Origin: Lamellibrachia satsuma
Taxonomy: Eukaryota > Annelida > Polychaeta > Sabellida > Siboglinidae
NCBI GenBank assembly: GCA_033239005.1
Contig: BSQZ01000001.1
Location: 30,609,758 to 30,673,757 of the forward strand
Reading direction: 5' to 3'
DNA length: 64,000 nucleotides
The position numbers were made by a program, and so were the translations under genes. Below the pieces are notes generated by a model. That model did no database searches. It was not told where the DNA came from and was given only the letters and a program-made list of their open reading frames with translations. Positions 59,501-64,000 of the stretch are shown one piece after another (within the stretch, counting starts at the first letter, position 1; every line of letters starts with the position of its first letter).

Positions 59501-60006
59501 TAAATTAACCAAAATCTAGTAAGTATAACATCTTGTTTAAGAGTATACGTTTATATGTCACATAGAGGTTTTTAGTGTGACATATGAACCTCAAATAACA
59601 TTTACGAATTTTGGAAAATAAAACGGAAGGTCCGTGACGAAAAATGCGGTAGTAAAATAAATGTTTCCCAATAAACAATATGTGCTTTAGCAAACATAAA
59701 ATCGCTGATATGAAACTAAAACATGTTAGGCAATTGGGAAAATTTAGTTCCTTATTTTAGACCGCTGCTATGTATGTATAATGTTAAATGAAATGTTGCG
59801 TGCCGAAATCTACGGAATAAAGTACAAAATATTTTGACCACATTAAACCGGGAAAAAAATGTAACAAGGAAAAATAGCAGGGCATAATCATTTTAGAGTA
59901 GCGATACCACATATATTCCACAGAAAATAGACCAGAAAACTTTAAAAAAGAAAAAAATTAGTACGTAATATTTTGGTTATCATAAATAGTCACGGGCGTT
60001 CTGATC
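56596..60006 (+). mobile_element. Decayed DNA transposon with repeated GTCACGGACGTTC motifs
   Basis: About eight copies of a 14-16 bp motif, GTCACGGACGTTCCG or its reverse complement, flank a coding core: near 56598 (degenerate), 56795, 56953, 56977, 57295, 59292, 59622 and 59987. The pair 56953/56977 is a hairpin around GTTTTTGC. The arrangement resembles subterminal transposase-binding repeats. Element ends and target duplications were not identified, so limits are approximate. Confidence 0.5.
57378..59166 (+). pseudogene. Transposase-like protein of an unnamed DDE-like family, frameshifted
   Basis: A possible acceptor TTTTTCCCAG precedes 57378. The N-terminal part is basic (KRAMREKNKRTYTVAKKAYE, RARDKKKLKK). 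58201-58434 holds RPDNVACMPGKSDTITIGKE, YNLHDYLHILHRKLL and FFSRVRAKFRYVNLV in a second frame. 58430-58769 holds VLVTDERRHT, HYLTDSPSSQYRNIHMFSAL and YFEAGHGKGPCDGVGSASKR. 58801 onward reads VTYLEVSRATIE. I recognise the S-D-S-P-x-x-Q-Y-R-N and G-H-G-K-G-x-x-D-G-V-G blocks as belonging to large uncharacterised protein families in invertebrates and fish, probably transposon-derived; I cannot name the superfamily. At least three frame breaks. Confidence 0.6.
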
Positions 60007-60334
60007 ATTTCTTGGTCTCAACTTTTATCAACTTGTAACTTTCTCCAAAATGATCCGATTTTTAAAATGTTTGACGTTTTGGACATCCAAACATCTACAC
60101 GACAGGAAAACATAAAAAAAAACATTGCTGGAAGTTTTTAATTTTGATGGTAAATTTCCACCAAATGCTGCCAAATTAAAACATTCACCCACATAGTCAT
60201 CTTAAAAAGTAGTATATAGAGACTTAACTACCTTAGCCCAGGTCCGTAACACCATGCGATAGCCACATAGACCAAATCAAAGTCTGCGCGAGTTATACAA
60301 TAACATGTGTTGTCGACAAGTCATTCCACTTAAA
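59167..60334. other. 3' flank of the transposon relic
   Basis: Contains three of the GGAACGTCCGTGAC-type motifs (59292, 59622, 59987). Otherwise AT-rich without genes. Confidence 0.5.
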
Positions 60335-60415
60335 AGGGAGATAAGGAGATTAAGAGGAGATCAAAATGAAATGTTAAGATATTGAATGGGTATGGAAATA
60401 TTGATGGAAATATAT
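60335..60415 (+). pseudogene. CR1 RT C-terminal scrap
   Basis: About 80 bp matching the CR1 segment for RRLRGDQIEVFKILNGYEN; stops present. Confidence 0.65.
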
Positions 60416-60545
60416 TGCACAATCACCATCTCCCCTCTGCAGAGGTAGTCCTCCCTGATTCTGAGACAGTGCCCCATCCACCTAAGCCGCTTCTCTAGCA
60501 GCAGCTCTTCCGCACCTGGGCTATAGCGGCAGTGTCGAATACCCG
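60416..60545 (-). pseudogene. RTE-like or related LINE C-terminal scrap
   Basis: The minus strand reads LLLEKRLRWMGHCLRIREDY, the RRLRWLGH-type block near the end of many LINE ORF2 proteins. Confidence 0.6.
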
Positions 60546-60551
60546 CTCGCT

Positions 60552-60552
<1 letters not shown>

Positions 60553-60611
<59 letters not shown>

Positions 60612-60613
60612 CG
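60553..60613. repeat. (CACG)n microsatellite
   Basis: About 15 copies of the same tetranucleotide as at 9966-10634. Confidence 0.95.
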
Positions 60614-61060
60614 ACGTAATTAGCTAATTACGATGTCATCCGGGCATTTGACTAATTTATAAAAGATACCATGCAATTCGAATTAACTTTAAACTTTGAT
60701 TATATTGACACAACTCTCCGACTGAAAATTTTAATCGGGAAAAAAAGGTTAAGTGTAGCATATCAAAAATGACGCTGATTGGCTGTTGGCGCTTCACGGG
60801 AACGCCTACTCAGAATAGAGTGGTGACATTGGATAACAACGAGACTACGCCTCTGTTGCCAGACTCTCTTCTCGGCGGATTCACGAAGCCGATCGAGAGT
60901 CGGGTAAGCGAGACTACGGTAGCCATCCACAGCAGTAATGTTGGCCTTGCGCACCGGCCCGCGCTCAACATTGTAGAACAACACAGAACAGCCCCGATGT
61001 GACCGACCGTGGCATTATCTCGTGTAGTTTTTTAACCAAGGTTGAAAACATTCCTGAGTA
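60614..61060. other. No gene recognised
   Basis: An open stretch at 60769-61002 (plus strand) has no recognised domain; relatively GC-rich. Confidence 0.45.
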
Positions 61061-61165
61061 TTTTCAACCTAGGTTAAAACCATTTTGTCATGTTGGAAAC
61101 GCACGCACGCGCACATGCATGCATGCACACACTCAACATGACAATTGTTTTAACCTAGTTTCAAA
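61061..61165. repeat. Inverted repeat with CACG/CATG core
   Basis: Left arm TTTTCAACCTAGGTTAAAAC plus CATTTTGTCATGTTG; right arm CAACATGACAATTGTTTTAA plus CCTAGTTTCAAAA. Arms of about 34 bp around a 35-bp GCACGC/GCATGC core. Probably a small palindromic MITE. Confidence 0.75.
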
Positions 61166-61616
61166 ACACTACCGAAGAAGTGATTAGTAGACCCCGTTTA
61201 TTAGCATACCTCTTCAATGTGAATTGCCGTATTCCGTTTGCCTCTCCAAACTCGCACAATGACGCACAAGCATGTCTAGTATACCTACAATACTTATGTA
61301 CGCACTTATCTAACGGTCGGATAGAGGCGCGCGACCGTATAGGCCTAACTGGAGAACATATTCTATGCATAATAAAACAAATGTGAAAAATGTTCTAGCA
61401 CTGTTGATTAGCAGCATCTCAACGAGCACAAGTGGCTGACGTTTTGCTCACTCCACGTTGCGCTAAAACGGTAAAGGTAAGTTGTAACGGTGCCGTGTGC
61501 AGTCCTTGGGGTCGCTCAGTGGTTTAATATTTACATTTCATACATGAATGCCTTTTAATTAAAACACCAACTCGACATCTCTGGCAAGCTGCTGACTATT
61601 CGTTATTACACTCAGA
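61166..61616. other. No gene recognised
   Basis: Short ORFs on both strands without recognised domains. Confidence 0.45.
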
Positions 61617-61656
<40 letters not shown>

Positions 61657-61657
61657 C
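61617..61657. repeat. (CACG)n microsatellite
   Basis: About 10 copies. Confidence 0.93.
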
Positions 61658-61729
61658 AAACACACATCGACCACTATCTATATAGCGAGGTACGCGTTCT
61701 AATTAAGACAAGGGTCAGTCCTGGGATCA

Positions 61730-61927
<198 letters not shown>

Positions 61928-62084
61928 CAACGGCACAGACGAGGGCGTGTGTAACATTCTTCTAAAATTGGATGATTACATAAAACTGTTCAGTCAGGTA
62001 GCATCATGCGAAGACGCTGATATATAATCTACCTAAATGCCAGGCATGGGTGGGGTATACAATATGAATTGTGTATAGCGAAAT

Positions 62085-62560
62085 TGGCTGCATGGTTGAA
62101 AAAAAATCAGTTAAAACTTAACAGAGAAAATTCTGAGACGATCGTCTTCTTCCCAGCCTGCCTATGAATACAATTACAGTAGCCGGTCATTGAATTCAAC
62201 CTTCATCGTGTGTGCGCAATTTTGGGTGTGCTATTTAATAACAACCTGAAAATGGAACACCAGATTGCCAACACTGTGAAAAATTGGTACTATCAGATTA
62301 GAAATATTGAGCAAATTCGGCCACATTTGACCGAAGAATCATGCAAGACACTTGTTCACGCACTAGTGACATCACGTTTAGATTATGGAAATGCACTTCT
62401 TTGTTGTCTCCGACAGAGGGCGCTGCAGCGTTTACAAAAGGTACATAACTGTGCTGCTCGCCTCATTACCCGCACAAGGATGCACAAGCGAGAGAGGTGG
62501 ACGTATTGGCTGGATTTGAAATCCAACTCACACCCAAATCCTGTGCACTAAAAACTGAGC
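62085..62560 (+). pseudogene. L2-like LINE RT C-terminal fragment
   Basis: KNQLKLNRENSETIVFFP leads, after a break, into CAILGVLFNNNLKMEHQIAN, IRPHLTEESCKTLVHALVTS and RLDYGNALLCCLRQRALQRL (62210-62551). Typical RT thumb to C-terminus. 5' truncated. Confidence 0.82.
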
Positions 62561-62700
62561 CCTCCCTTCATTCTTTGGTTCCCTTCCTAATAAATTATGG
62601 CCGCTCCCTGTTTTCAGCAGTGCTTTCCGATAATTGCTCAGGAATTGATAGACCATTTTACAAGAAACCCACCATCACACAACTTGGACAAGGATCTTCA
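62561..62700. other. Junction between LINE relic and hAT transposase
   Basis: In one frame the region continues as low-complexity linker (ALKTEPSLHSLVPFLINYGR); uncertain whether LINE or hAT N-terminus. Confidence 0.4.
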
Positions 62701-64000
62701 CAAATCAGCGACATAGTGCACGTCCAAGACAAGATACGTACAACGGAAATTCTTTGTTCGAAAGCTTGCAAACGAGGAGAGTGTAACAAGGGGCTGGTTG
62801 GTGTATTCTCCATCAACTGGAAATGTGTATTGTTATGTATGTAAGTTATTCAGGAGCGGAAGTGATAGCTTTCCTCTGAATGGTTTCAATGACTGGAAAA
62901 ATGCGCACAGAATCACGACACATGAGCGTAGCGACAGTCACTTAGTAGCTGTAAAGAAGGGGTTCGAAAATGCCAAAGCGCACCATGTTGATTCTGCGAT
63001 CGCAAAGCAGTTGGAGAAAGAGCCGCAATACTGGATCGAATTCCTCAAGCGTATCGTTGCCGTTGTTACCTTCTTGGCAGAGAGAGGACACCCGTTCCGA
63101 GGCCACACCGAGTTGTTTGGGCAGAAGTACAATGGTAACTACTTAGGCTTGTTAGAGTTGCCCTCACAGTTCGTCCCTTTTCTGGCCGAACATATTCGCC
63201 GATATGGGAATAAAGGAAGAGGTCAAGTATTATATCTCTCTTCAACAATCTGTGAAGAATTCGTCAAGCTGTTATCGGACAGGGTGAAAGCGAAAATAAT
63301 TGCTGAAATAAAGAAGGCGAAGTACTACTCTATCAGCATAGATTCCACACCTGATATAGCACACATCGATCAACTGAGCATCGTCATGAGATACGTTCGG
63401 ATTGACGGACAACACGTGGAACACTTCCTTGCCTTCATAGACATTGAGAAACACGAGGGGAAATACGTGTTCGAAATACTCAAGTCTTTCCTAGACGAAT
63501 GCGGAATAAAGCTTGAGGATTGCCGTGGACAAATATATGACAATGCGTGAAATATGTCTGGAACTTATTCTGGAGACCATGCAGGCAAAATTTCACCAGG
63601 TGAGCCCTCTTGCTGAATGGTTATCATGCGCAGCGCATAGCCTACATTTAGTTGGGACCGCAGCGGCCGAATCCAGCACTGATGCTGTCAGGTTTTTCGG
63701 CATCGGTCAGCGACTTTACACATTCTTGTCAGCCTCGCCACAGAGGTGGTCGAAACTATTAGAGAACCTACCGAAACAGTCTCCAGTGGTAAAGAGCCTA
63801 TCACAAACACGATGGTCTGCTCGAGCAGATGCCGTGAAGGCGTTGGCATCAACTACAAAGTAATACAAAACTCTGTTGACGCGATAGCTAGAAATTCTAC
63901 CCAACCTCCACTTGTCATGCTCGAGACAAAGTCTTTGGTGAGCAAACGGAGCTCTCTGAACATCGTCCTTATGTGCATTGTGTGGAACAACATCCTGGAC
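62701..64000 (+). pseudogene. hAT-type transposase (TTF zinc finger, DUF4371), broken, runs off the window
   Basis: After a frameshift near 62750-62800, 62798-63550 reads the TTF-type finger (GNVYCYVCKLF, GFNDWKNAHRITTHERSDSH), RIVAVVTFLAERGHPFRGHT, FVPFLAEHIRRYGNKGRG and the start of the catalytic fold (YYSISIDSTPDIAHIDQLSI, CRGQIYDNA), where a TGA follows. After a frame change 63560-63863 gives SCAAHSLHLVGTAAAESS and SQTRWSARADAVKAL. A third frame continues past 63870 (ETKSLVSKRSSLNIVLMCIV). Resembles ZMYM1-like/DUF4371 proteins derived from hAT transposases. The C-terminal dimerisation domain would lie beyond the window. Confidence 0.85.

Overview
This is an AT-rich animal genome window, probably from a marine invertebrate. 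The evidence is the content: CR1-, RTE- and L2-type LINE relics, a Ty3/gypsy fragment, pogo- and hAT-type DNA elements, a tRNA-derived SINE, long (CACG)n, (CACT)n and (TA)n tracts, and GT-AG introns. The species cannot be fixed from sequence alone. No bacterial operon, rRNA, true tRNA or CRISPR array is present.

The main content is one apparently unreported multi-exon gene on the minus strand, running from a start exon at 52635-52688 down to at least 5609. I count 26 intact exons. All but the first are 54, 72, 81, 84, 96, 105 or 447 nt, every one a multiple of three, phase 0 at both ends and free of stops. Most end in G-S-T-S-Q just before a GTAC donor. They form two main alternating classes: type 1 (usually 84 nt, S-G-S-G-E ... 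K-Q-E-T-G-S-T-S-Q) and type 2 (72, 81, 96 or 105 nt, V-N-P-x-T/A ... S-T-S-Q). A third class has a Y-H-Q-P core, and one of its members (8773-9219) has grown into 14 in-frame copies of a KPSYHQPGTD decapeptide. Three further exon copies are decayed. All 26 exons together encode about 853 residues with no visible signal peptide; the 3' end of the gene is not seen.

Layout: 1-4776 holds nested CR1 LINE relics. 5.3-17.4 kb holds exons 26-20, five arrays of a 32-bp minisatellite, an L2-like LINE piece, a 1.1-kb (CACG)n/(CACT)n tract and a CR1 fragment. 17.9-18.9 kb is a pogo-type non-autonomous element. 19-29 kb holds exons 19-8 in recently duplicated blocks, with another CR1 fragment. 29.6-34.1 kb is a near-complete CR1 LINE. 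34.2-49 kb is a tandem array of units of about 4.2-5.0 kb, each carrying exons plus a Ty3/gypsy pol relic (units 1-3) or an RTE endonuclease relic (unit 4). 50.5-54.1 kb holds a SINE, exons 2 and 1, and a hAT-type MITE nested in a LINE relic. 56.6-60 kb is a decayed DNA transposon of an unnamed DDE-like family flanked by repeated GTCACGGACGTTC-type motifs. 62.1-64 kb is a LINE scrap and a decayed hAT (DUF4371) transposase running off the end.

How the parts relate: the exon gene seems to grow by segmental duplication of exon-plus-intron blocks, carrying transposon fragments along. Because every exon is phase 0-0, any gain, loss or skipping keeps the reading frame. The repeat families lie in its introns and give filled/empty-site comparisons that date insertions relative to the duplications.
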